Translations under genes and position numbers: made by a program
Origin: Chloroflexota bacterium
Lineage (GTDB): Bacteria; Chloroflexota; Dehalococcoidia; SM23-28-2; RBG-16-64-32
DNA length: 5,494 nt
Direction: 5' to 3'
Assembly (NCBI GenBank): GCA_022563285.1
Contig: JADFNQ010000100.1
Coordinates: forward strand, 1-5,494
Shown: piece after piece, positions 1-5,283 of the stretch
Position numbering within the stretch: the stretch's first letter is position 1
How the letters are laid out: every line of letters starts with the position of its first letter
Notes under the pieces: generated by a model
The model's input: only the letters and a program-made list of their open reading frames with translations
Database searches by the model: none
Told to the model about the DNA's origin: nothing

Positions 1-337
1 CGTCGGCGCCTTCAGCGCTCAGCGTGACGTTGCCGACGTTCTTGGCTCCACTGAACAGGGCGATGGGATCATGGCAGCCGGCGCAGTAGCGCGTCGCTTC
101 CGGGGCCAACTCGTCGGCCATATTCGCCTGGACTTTCTGAAAGACGAAATCCATCGACGCATAGCGGTGGGCGCTGGGCTGCCACTCCGCAACGATTTCG
201 GTATGGCATCCGCTGGTCCCGCAACCGACGGATCCGGACAGCTCTCGCGGGTGAATTCGTCCCTGCTCACGATATTGCCTCAAAGCATCGTCTATGGCAG
301 TGCCGACGCGCGCCTGCTGGTCGTCGTCGAGTTCCAT
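1..337 (-). CDS. Multiheme c-type cytochrome, partial (3' end outside window, 5' end probably truncated)
   Basis: This minus-strand frame has no stop and runs off the left edge of the window. Counting from the ATG at 337-335, it shows a CX4CH heme site (CGTSGCH, residues 39-45), then EWQPSAHRYASMD (51-63), then a classic CXXCH site (CAGCH, residues 85-89) followed by DPIALFSGAKN. That order matches a family of large periplasmic or exported multiheme cytochromes with a CGTSGCH first site and a later CxGCHDP site. Such proteins are assumed to transfer electrons; the acceptor is unknown. The frame stays open upstream to a stop at 505-503 (other starts: ATG 451-449, GTG 484-482). Beyond about 340, however, it is the antisense of a convincing protease, so I think the true N-terminus was lost and no real start is visible. 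There is no signal peptide in the visible part, which supports truncation. Family assignment is confident; intactness is not. Confidence 0.75.
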   Translation of the reverse strand, partial: MELDDDQQARVGTAIDDALRQYREQGRIHPRELSGSVGCGTSGCHTEIVAEWQPSAHRYASMDFVFQKVQANMADELAPEATRYCAGCHDPIALFSGAKNVGNVTLSAEGAD

Positions 338-778
338 TCCATCGGCGGCCACAGCGGGTCGCCCGTCTTCTTCCTGTATCCCATGACCTTGAGCACGCCT
401 ATGAGGCACGAAGAAAGTGGTACGAATTACATGCAATATGACCAGGCGCATGTCTCTGGGTTCATGGGTTTGGTCACGGGCCACTATCCAATCGTTGCTG
501 AGTCAGCAAATGGATTGAACGATTCACGGGTCGAGCTTAATTCAGGCATAGCGGTAGTGACGCCTGCTTGTGAAGTAAAGGATTTACTCATGCGTAAAGA
601 TTTCATCGAACAGCGCAAGAAACTGCGGAAGAGCGTGGAGTCTAAGGGATCGCCAACGCCGCGTATGGATTTTGGCGATGCATCAGGATTTACCCGAGAT
701 GATATGGAACGGGAATTGAAGAAGGTCAGTCGGCGGGTTGAGCCCGAGCAATCTGCCGAAGAATCGTCTGGAACATAG
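320..778 (+). pseudogene. Trypsin-like serine protease, C-terminal fragment (5'-truncated)
   Basis: The plus-strand frame is open from an ATG at 71 to the TAG at 776-778 (235 codons). Only the part from about codon 80 on looks like a protein family. It has the serine nucleophile loop SIGGHSGSPVFF (residues 90-101, Ser95 in GxSGSP, the equivalent of GDSGGP in trypsins), then FMGLVTGHYPI (131-141) and NSGIAVVTP (157-165). It ends in a charged, helical tail with a KKVSRR motif (217-222). This order is typical of uncharacterised bacterial trypsin-like peptidases. The His and Asp of the catalytic triad would lie in the missing N-terminal part. Codons 1-80 are antisense to a clear cytochrome frame and there is no Shine-Dalgarno site before 71, so the ATG at 71 is probably fortuitous. 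The DNA from about 420 to 725 is less GC-rich than the surrounding genes, consistent with a different origin. The last 50 nt overlap the transposase remnant. Confidence 0.6.
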
Positions 779-878
779 GCTGTTCGTCCTTCCGGTGGTT
801 GTACCGGAAGGTGTACTCGTTCACGTAAGACTGTAGGTACTTGGCGCTGACGGCGTGGTAGACGCCGCTGATGCCGCC
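726..878 (-). pseudogene. IS1595-family (ISXO2-like) transposase, C-terminal remnant
   Basis: On the minus strand, residues starting GGISGVYHAVSAKYLQ, then YVNEYTFRYNHRKDEQPMF, lead to a TGA at 728-726. The G-x-YH-x-VS-x-K-L-x-x-Y-x-x-E-x-x-F-R-x-N-x-R pattern is the C-terminal signature of ISXO2/IS1595-type DDE transposases, where it follows the last catalytic acidic residue. The frame is open back to a TGA at 932-930, but residues before about 878 no longer resemble the family. No catalytic DDE core, N-terminal zinc-binding region or terminal inverted repeat is present, so this is a dead remnant of about 50 codons. It sits directly upstream of the thiolase gene and overlaps the 3' end of the protease fragment by 53 nt, so a former insertion or deletion boundary probably lies there. 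Confidence 0.7.
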
Positions 879-940
879 TAGCCGTCGGCGTCCGGCAACC
901 GCCTCCAGCAGCGGCTGTAGCGAGGCGTTTCACGATGGCG

Positions 941-946
941 TATACT
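941..946 (+). promoter_or_regulatory. Possible -10 box (TATACT) upstream of the thiolase gene
   Basis: TATACT matches the sigma70 -10 consensus at five of six positions and lies 41 nt before the thiolase ATG. I see no good -35 hexamer at 16-18 nt upstream, so the call is weak. If real, the leader would be about 34 nt and transcription would start beside the transposase remnant. Confidence 0.3.
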
Positions 947-986
947 GTGCTGGCGTGACCCTTACGCAACCGTCAAGGAGGAGACC

Positions 987-2222
987 ATGAGGGACGTCGC
1001 TGTCATCGGCGCTGGCATGACACGGTTCGGGAAGTACCTGGACCGCAGCATGAAGGACCTCACCCGCGAGGCCGTGGACGGGGCGCTGGGCTGCGCCGGC
1101 ATGGACAAGTCGAAGCTGGAGGTCGCCATCGTGGGCAACGCCGCCGCGGGGCTGATCACCGGCCAGGAGTGCATCCGCGGCCAGGTTGTGCTGCGGGAGA
1201 TGGGCATCGGCGGCATCCCCATCATCAACACGGAGAACGCCTGCGCCAGCTCCTCCACCGCTTTCCACATGGCCTGGCTGTACGTGGCCTCCGGTATGTA
1301 CGACGTCGCCCTGGCGGTGGGCGTGGAGAAGCTCTACCACGAGGACAAGCGGAAGTCGTACGCCGCTATCGGCGCCGCGGTGGACGTGGAGTGGGCGAAA
1401 GAGATGCAGGCGTCGATGCAGGCCTCCAAGGATAACGGCGGCCGCGGCGAGCAGCCGGCAGCCGGCGAGGGTGCGGGGGAGAAGCGCTCTATGTTCATGG
1501 ACTTCTACGCCGCCTTCGCCCGGCAACACATGCAGCGCTACGGCACGACCAAGGAGCAGTTCGGCCGCATCGCCGTCAAGAACCACTACCACGGCTCTCT
1601 CAACCCGCACGCCCAGTACCGCGAGGAGTACACGCTGGAGGACATCCTGAACTCGCCCCTAGTGGCCGAGCCCCTCACCCGGCTCATGTGCTCCCCCATC
1701 GGCGATGGGGCAGCGGCGGCGATCCTCTGCTCCGCCGAGAAGGCGAAGCAGTTCACGACCAAGCCCGTAAACATCCTCGCTTCCACCGTCGGCTCCGGCA
1801 GCGACCGCGGCGCCGACGAGCCCGGCATCACGGAGCGGGTGGTGCAGCAGGCGTACAAGCTGGCGGGCGTAGGCCCGGAGGACCTCAGCGTTATCGAGCT
1901 ACACGACGCCTCGGCGCCAGCGGAGCTGGTGCTGTACGAGGAGTTGGGGCTGTGCGGGCCGGGGGAGGGCGGCAAGCTGATCGACGCCCGCGCTACCTAC
2001 TTCGACGGCTCGATACCGGTGAACACCAGCGGCGGGCTGATCTCCAAGGGACACCCGATCGGGGCGACCGGCGTTGCCCAGATCTACGAGATCTTCACAC
2101 AGCTCCGCGGCGAGGCGGGCGAGCGGCAGGTAGCCAAGCCGCGCATAGGCCTGACGGAGAACGGCGGCGGCATGGTGAAGGGCGAGACGGCGGCGCTGTC
2201 CGTGCACATCTTCTCGGTCTAG
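987..2222 (+). CDS. SCP-x-type thiolase (acetyl-CoA acetyltransferase family)
   Basis: This 411-residue protein should catalyse thiolytic cleavage or Claisen condensation of 3-oxoacyl-CoA in the cytoplasm. The N-terminus VAVIGAGMTRFGK is typical of SCP-x/lipid-transfer thiolases. The nucleophile cysteine is C86 in NTENACASSS. SPIGDGAAAAIL (236-247), IELHDASAP (303-311) and NTSGGLISKGHPIGATG (346-362, with His356) follow in family order. The C-terminal CxG cysteine of classical thiolases is replaced by ENGGGMVKG (391-399), as is usual in the SCP-x branch. Residues 140-167 are a Gly/Ala/Glu-rich, low-complexity loop before MFMDFYA. AAGGAGG at 975-981 lies 5 nt before the ATG and fixes the start. 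Keeping both Cys86 and His356 argues against an Ltp2-type retro-aldolase, which lacks these residues. The DUF35/OB-fold partner often found beside such thiolases is absent here. Substrate unknown. The crotonase gene follows 91 nt downstream on the same strand. Confidence 0.9.
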   Translation: MRDVAVIGAGMTRFGKYLDRSMKDLTREAVDGALGCAGMDKSKLEVAIVGNAAAGLITGQECIRGQVVLREMGIGGIPIINTENACASSSTAFHMAWLYVASGMYDVALAVGVEKLYHEDKRKSYAAIGAAVDVEWAKEMQASMQASKDNGGRGEQPAAGEGAGEKRSMFMDFYAAFARQHMQRYGTTKEQFGRIAVKNHYHGSLNPHAQYREEYTLEDILNSPLVAEPLTRLMCSPIGDGAAAAILCSAEKAKQFTTKPVNILASTVGSGSDRGADEPGITERVVQQAYKLAGVGPEDLSVIELHDASAPAELVLYEELGLCGPGEGGKLIDARATYFDGSIPVNTSGGLISKGHPIGATGVAQIYEIFTQLRGEAGERQVAKPRIGLTENGGGMVKGETAALSVHIFSV

Positions 2223-2241
2223 CGGGCCCGCGGTCGGCGTA

Positions 2242-2259
2242 GCAGGCGGTCGTGCCTGC
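2242..2259 (+). other. Small hairpin between thiolase and crotonase genes
   Basis: GCAGGC (2242-2247) and GCCTGC (2254-2259) form a 6-bp stem with a 6-nt loop, 20 nt after the thiolase stop. No T-run follows, so it is not a good intrinsic terminator. Its right arm overlaps the -35 hexamer proposed for the next gene, so it could also be part of an operator. A perfect 10-bp palindrome GCGGGCCCGC lies just before it, at 2222-2231. Confidence 0.3.
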
Positions 2260-2285
2260 CACATGCTATCGAAATCTGTTATAAT
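2256..2285 (+). promoter_or_regulatory. Sigma70-type promoter for the crotonase gene
   Basis: A perfect TATAAT box lies at 2280-2285, with CTGCCA (four of six matches to TTGACA) at 2256-2261 and an 18-nt spacer. Transcription would start near 2292, giving a leader of about 22 nt that holds the AAGGGAG ribosome site at 2303-2309 before the GTG start. The box stands out in this GC-rich DNA. Confidence 0.6.
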
Positions 2286-2313
2286 GGGCGAACCTTACTA
2301 TTAAGGGAGCCCC

Positions 2314-3066
2314 GTGTACGAGAGCCTTATCGTAGAGCAGACCGGCGCCGTAGCTACCATCCGCCTCAACCGGCCCGAGAAGCATAACGCCCTCAACGCC
2401 CAGCTCTCCCACGAGCTGATCGAGGCCCTGGACAAGGTTGAAGCCGACGACGCCGTCAACGTGATCGTGCTCACAGGGGCGGGGGAGAAGGCGTTCTGCG
2501 CCGGAGCCGACATGGCGGAGGCGGTGGGGGCCGGCGGAACGAACTCCGGCTACGTGGGGGCGCCTGCGGAGGCCGTGGCCCGCGTCCTACGAACCCGCAA
2601 GCCGATCATCGCCGCCGTGAACGGCTACTCCTACGGGGGCGGCGCCCTGCTCGCCATCAACTGCGACATCCGCATCGCCTCGGAGGACGCGCGCTTCCGC
2701 TTCGTCGGCGCCAGCTACGGGCTGGTCGTGGGGGCGTTCCAGTTGCCGCGGATCGTGGGGGCGCCGCTGGCCAAGGAGCTGATCTTCACGGCCCGCACGA
2801 TAGACGCGCAGGAGGCGCTGCGCATCGGCCTGGTGAGCCACCTGGTGCCGCTGGAGGAGCTGGAAGCCACGGTGACGGAGATGGCCCTGGCTATCGCCGC
2901 GAACTCCCGCGCCGCGGTCATGGAGTCCAAGCAGGTGATCGACATCGCTACTTCCAACCGGGAGGCGTTCCGGCGCGAGGTGGAGGCGAACCTGGAGCTG
3001 CGCCAATCGGAGGAGCACCAGGAGCGGTTCCGGGCGGCCGCCATGCGGGTCACGGGCGGCAAGTAG
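2314..3066 (+). CDS. Crotonase-superfamily protein (annotated style: enoyl-CoA hydratase/isomerase), catalytic glutamates missing
   Basis: The 250-residue length and motif order fit the crotonase fold: IRLNRPEKHNALN (16-28), the first oxyanion-hole loop FCAGADM (61-67), the second one in NGYSYGGGALLAINCDIRIA (103-122), and AKELIFTARTIDAQEALRIGLV (153-174). In rat mitochondrial enoyl-CoA hydratase the catalytic residues are Glu144, in GGGCELA, and Glu164, four residues after a conserved Phe. By motif alignment the equivalents here are Leu112 and Gly132, and the usual PGAGG loop is replaced by GLVVGAFQLP (136-145). CoA-ester binding is therefore expected, but ordinary hydration is not; isomerase, hydrolase, decarboxylase or lyase activity are alternatives. 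The GTG start is set by AAGGGAG 4 nt upstream and by the family N-terminus. It probably has its own promoter. Its stop lies 3 nt from the stop of the convergent MmgE/PrpD gene, leaving no room for a terminator. Confidence 0.9.
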   Translation: MYESLIVEQTGAVATIRLNRPEKHNALNAQLSHELIEALDKVEADDAVNVIVLTGAGEKAFCAGADMAEAVGAGGTNSGYVGAPAEAVARVLRTRKPIIAAVNGYSYGGGALLAINCDIRIASEDARFRFVGASYGLVVGAFQLPRIVGAPLAKELIFTARTIDAQEALRIGLVSHLVPLEELEATVTEMALAIAANSRAAVMESKQVIDIATSNREAFRREVEANLELRQSEEHQERFRAAAMRVTGGK

Positions 3067-3069
3067 CGG

Positions 3070-4440
3070 CTAGAGGCGAGACCGGGCCGCCTGCCCTATT
3101 AGCGTTTCGGTTAGGCTGGATACGTCAGGAAGTTCTTCAAGCCGCGCTACCAGGGCGACAGCCCGCTCGCTGGCCTCGCTGGAGATAACCCCCTCCGTGC
3201 ATTCGCGGAACTTCCCGACCATCTCTTCCCAGGACAGTGGCAGTGCCGGGTCACCCCGGGGCCTGTCCACCCGCTGGCTGTGCTCGCTCCCGTCCTGGAG
3301 GACGATGCGCACCTCGGCGTAACCGCCGATAGGGACGGCGCCCGCCTCCTCGCCCTCTTCGGCATGAACCAGCGACATCAGCTTCCGCACCGCGGGCCGG
3401 CGGACGGCTTCGTCCGTGAAGGAGGCCAGGCCGACGCGACCGTCCAGGAGGGCGGCGGCGAGGCAGTACTCCAGGCTGAACTTCCCCTCCAGCCCGGTCA
3501 CCGGCGGCTCCCTGCGCAGCGGCAGCAGGGCGCCGCGGCTGACCTCCACCCGGACTTCCGTGATAGCAGCGGCTTCGATGCGGTGGCGGGTCCGGAGCTC
3601 CAGGGCGGCGTCCAGGGAGCGGTGGACTGCGTAGCAGCAGGGGTAGAGCTTCACGCCGAAGCCGGAAGCCGTGATCTCGAACGGCTCACCCAGGGTCGCA
3701 AGCGGCTTAAGGTCAACCTCAGCGCCGCCGCTCATCGCCCGCAGGAACCCGCTCTCGCCCTCCAGGGCGCAGCGGTCGGCGGTGAAGCCGCTGGCGGCCA
3801 GCTCGGCAGCCACGACGCCGTTGCGGGCGGCCCAACCGGCGTGCAGGGGCTTGGTCATGGTGCCGAAGTTCTGCTGGAGGCCGCCGGCCAGGGAGGCGGC
3901 GATGCCGAGGGCCATCCATGTCCGCTCCACGTCCAGCCGCAGGAGGCGGGCGCAGGCGGCCGCCGCACCGAGGGTGCCCAGGGTGGAGGTGGCGTGCCAG
4001 CCCAGGGCGTAGTGTGGCTCGCCGATGGCCCGGCCCAACTTCGTCTCCACCTCGAACCCCAGCACGAAGGCTGTAAGCAGGTCGTGGCCACTCCTCCCTT
4101 CCTTCTCGGCCAGCGCCAGGACAGCGGGCAGCAGGGGTACGCTGGGATGACCACGCATGGGAAGGCTGACGTCGTCGTAGTCGAGGGCGTGGGCGGCAGT
4201 GCCGTTGGCGAGAGCGGTGTCCGCGGCGGGAGCCCGGAATCCCTGCCCCAGCACCGTAGCCACGGCCCGGCCGCCCTGCTCCCGCACCCAGTCCGCCACG
4301 GTGCGGGCGCTATCCTCTCGCGAGCCGGCCAGGGTCACACCCAGCGTGTCCAGCACGGCCCGCTTACCTTGGACGATCGCCTCCTCCGGCACGTCCTCGG
4401 TCTCGGCGACGAAACGGGCGAGGCGTTCGCTGACGTTCAC
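3070..4440 (-). CDS. MmgE/PrpD family protein (2-methylcitrate dehydratase-like)
   Basis: This intact 456-residue protein belongs to the MmgE/PrpD family, whose known members include 2-methylcitrate dehydratase, cis-aconitate decarboxylase and iminodisuccinate epimerase, all acting on small di- or tricarboxylates. Visible family motifs are RAVLDTLGVTLAG (27-39), NGTAAHALDYDDVS (79-92), GHPSVPLLPAVLALAE (97-112), GWHATSTLGTLGAA (147-160), MTKPLHAGWAARNG (195-208), KLYPCCYAVHRSLDAA (264-279) and GKFSLEYCLAAALLDG (319-334). Acidic and basic residues that commonly line the active site in the family are kept: D87/D89/D90, H149, K197/H200, K264/Y266 and H273. The start is GTG at 4440-4438. It suits the family N-terminus, but no Shine-Dalgarno site is visible, so translation may depend on a short leader. 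It is divergent from the MaoC gene with an overlapping promoter and convergent with the crotonase. The reaction cannot be chosen from sequence, and a prpBC context is not present in this window. Confidence 0.9.
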   Translation of the reverse strand: MNVSERLARFVAETEDVPEEAIVQGKRAVLDTLGVTLAGSREDSARTVADWVREQGGRAVATVLGQGFRAPAADTALANGTAAHALDYDDVSLPMRGHPSVPLLPAVLALAEKEGRSGHDLLTAFVLGFEVETKLGRAIGEPHYALGWHATSTLGTLGAAAACARLLRLDVERTWMALGIAASLAGGLQQNFGTMTKPLHAGWAARNGVVAAELAASGFTADRCALEGESGFLRAMSGGAEVDLKPLATLGEPFEITASGFGVKLYPCCYAVHRSLDAALELRTRHRIEAAAITEVRVEVSRGALLPLRREPPVTGLEGKFSLEYCLAAALLDGRVGLASFTDEAVRRPAVRKLMSLVHAEEGEEAGAVPIGGYAEVRIVLQDGSEHSQRVDRPRGDPALPLSWEEMVGKFRECTEGVISSEASERAVALVARLEELPDVSSLTETLIGQAARSRL

Positions 4441-4466
4441 GGGGCAATGGTAGCACGAGCGATAGC

Positions 4467-4495
4467 TTGCCAGCCCTCGCCCGTGCCGCTATAGT
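4467..4495 (+). promoter_or_regulatory. Promoter for the MaoC-type hydratase gene
   Basis: TTGCCA (4467-4472), a 17-nt spacer and TATAGT (4490-4495) match the sigma70 consensus at five of six positions in each box with ideal spacing. Transcription would start near 4502, giving a leader of about 26 nt with AAGGAG at 4516-4521, 6 nt before the ATG. The -10 box overlaps that of the opposing promoter. Confidence 0.65.
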
Positions 4496-4517
4496 GGTCG
4501 CCGCGACCTTAGTTCAA
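4488..4517 (-). promoter_or_regulatory. Opposing promoter for the MmgE/PrpD gene
   Basis: Read on the minus strand, TTGAAC (4517-4512), an 18-nt spacer and TATAGC (4493-4488) resemble a sigma70 promoter. Transcription would start near 4481, about 40 nt before the GTG start. The -10 shares the palindrome CTATAG (4489-4494) with the plus-strand promoter, and the -35 covers part of the MaoC ribosome site. The two promoters therefore cannot both be fully occupied at once. Confidence 0.45.
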
Positions 4518-4527
4518 GGAGTCATCG

Positions 4528-4950
4528 ATGACAGAGGCAGTGCTCGGCATCAAGGTGGGCGACCGGGCGGAGTTCGAGAAGACAGTCACCGCCGAGGACG
4601 TGGCCCGCTTCGCGGACATCACCGGCGACAGCAACCCGCTGCACCACGACCAGGACTACGCGGCCAAGACGCGCTTCGGGCAGTGCATCGCCCACGGGAT
4701 GCTGAGCGCGGGTTTCATCTCGGCGGCGGTGGGGACGAAGCTGGCCCCCAACTGCTGCGTGATCTACCTGAGCCAGAGCCTCCGCTTCCTGCGGCCGGTG
4801 AAGATCGGCGAGACCGTGCGGGCGGTGGCCGAGGTGAAGGGGACGGACCCCCAGAAGCGCATCGTTACGTTACAGACGGACTGCTTCAACCAGGACGGGG
4901 AGCCGGTGGTGAAGGGCGAAGCAGTGGTGCTGCTGGACCCGGTGCCCTAG
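4528..4950 (+). CDS. MaoC-family (R)-specific enoyl-CoA hydratase (PhaJ-like)
   Basis: This 140-residue single hot-dog-fold protein is close in size to PhaJ (about 134 residues). It carries the hydratase-2 signature: FADITGDSNPLHHDQDYA (28-45), then TRFGQCIAHGML (48-59). The Asp-x4-His catalytic pair of (R)-hydratases is D34 and H39, followed by the Ser of the HGMLS stretch. SLRFLRPVKIGETV (84-97) is the usual second half of the fold. It should add water to trans-2-enoyl-CoA to give (R)-3-hydroxyacyl-CoA in the cytoplasm, supplying beta-oxidation side routes or polyhydroxyalkanoate precursors. No PHA synthase is visible here, so the name phaJ is not assigned. AAGGAG 6 nt upstream supports the ATG. 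It is divergent from the MmgE/PrpD gene and has its own promoter. It may provide the hydration step that the nearby crotonase seems unable to perform. Confidence 0.9.
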   Translation: MTEAVLGIKVGDRAEFEKTVTAEDVARFADITGDSNPLHHDQDYAAKTRFGQCIAHGMLSAGFISAAVGTKLAPNCCVIYLSQSLRFLRPVKIGETVRAVAEVKGTDPQKRIVTLQTDCFNQDGEPVVKGEAVVLLDPVP

Positions 4951-5001
4951 CGGGCCTTCGACACTTTAGGGTGAGCGAACGCCGGCAGCGGTCAGCGTGA
5001 T

Positions 5002-5051
5002 GTAGCGGCGGCCTTCAGGCCACCACATGGAGGGCTAAAGCCCTCCGCTAC
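5002..5051. repeat. Nested inverted-repeat element (REP-like), between convergent genes
   Basis: The outer arms GTAGCGG (5002-5008) and CCGCTAC (5045-5051) are perfect complements. Inside lie two further hairpins: GGCC-TTCA-GGCC (5010-5021, extendable by two pairs across one mismatch) and GGAGGGCT/AGCCCTCC (5029-5036 with 5039-5046). The second hairpin and the outer stem compete for the CC at 5045-5046, so two folds are possible. It fills most of the gap between the MaoC stop (4950) and the ferredoxin stop (5053). No T-run flanks it. It resembles dispersed palindromic repeats and may also act as a two-way terminator or RNA stabiliser. Only one copy is in the window, so repetition is an inference. 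Confidence 0.55.
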
Positions 5052-5052
5052 G

Positions 5053-5283
5053 TTATGCTGGCTCTTCATACAGCTTGATCACCCGCACCTGGCCGGGCGG
5101 GGCCGCCTGCACGCAGAGGTCGCAGAGGACGCACTCGTCCTCGTTCTCCTCCACCACCCGCGCCTTGCCTTCGTCGTCCAGGTCGAAGATGCTGACCGGG
5201 CAGACCTCCACCAGCTTCTTCGCCAGCTCGCGGTCCGCGGCGGCCTTGGAGTCGACCTCCACCCGGATGAACATGGAGGGCAT
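5053..5283 (-). CDS. Small ferredoxin-like protein, single [4Fe-4S] cluster
   Basis: This 76-residue protein has an N-terminal VEVCPVSIFDLDDEGKARVV (25-44) and a CxxCxxC motif ECVLCDLC (50-57). In bacterial ferredoxins the motif normally ends ...CxxxCP. Here that last Cys is Ala61 (VQAAP). The remote C28 of CPVSIF remains and would give four ligands (C28, C51, C54, C57) for one [4Fe-4S] cluster; the lost Cys is the one that would serve a second cluster. The C-terminus is GQVRVIKLYEEPA. The ATG at 5283-5281 overlaps the TGA of the upstream ligase gene as TGATG, with a strong GGAGGAGG ribosome site 7 nt upstream, so the two are probably translationally coupled. It likely carries electrons or structurally supports the CoA-linked enzyme it travels with; the partner is unknown. 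Met4 is an alternative start, but the spacing favours the first ATG. Confidence 0.8.
   Translation of the reverse strand: MPSMFIRVEVDSKAAADRELAKKLVEVCPVSIFDLDDEGKARVVEENEDECVLCDLCVQAAPPGQVRVIKLYEEPA

Noticed and set aside
19..270. An 83-codon minus-strand frame
   Set aside because: It is a frame-shifted reading of the cytochrome. The heme motifs lie in another frame of the same strand.
484..969. A 161-codon minus-strand frame opposite the protease and over the transposase remnant
   Set aside because: It reads through the transposase remnant in the wrong frame. The recognisable transposase residues are in a neighbouring frame.
1406..1490. Gly/Ala-rich stretch in the thiolase as an insertion or frameshift
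   Set aside because: The frame is intact on both sides and the stretch lies where SCP-x-type thiolases have a variable loop, so it is most likely a normal linker.
930..1610. A 226-codon minus-strand open frame opposite the thiolase
   Set aside because: Its composition is His/Val/Leu/Ala-rich with no recognisable motif, and it lies over the catalytic half of the thiolase. It is a shadow frame.
1169..1650. Two overlapping plus-strand frames inside the thiolase gene
   Set aside because: They are Arg- and Pro-rich out-of-frame readings with no ribosome site. The real frame carries all thiolase motifs.
2242..2259. Intrinsic terminator after the thiolase
   Set aside because: The stem is only 6 bp and no T-run follows. 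It overlaps a promoter, so I list it only as a hairpin.
3280..4494. A 404-codon plus-strand open frame opposite the MmgE/PrpD gene
   Set aside because: Its translation is Gly/Gln/Ala/His-rich with no domain pattern, and it mirrors a complete, motif-rich gene on the other strand. Long antisense frames are expected at this GC content.
4467..5000. A 177-codon plus-strand frame over the MaoC gene
   Set aside because: It is an out-of-frame reading rich in Gly, Arg and Ala. The MaoC frame has the full hydratase signature and a proper ribosome site.
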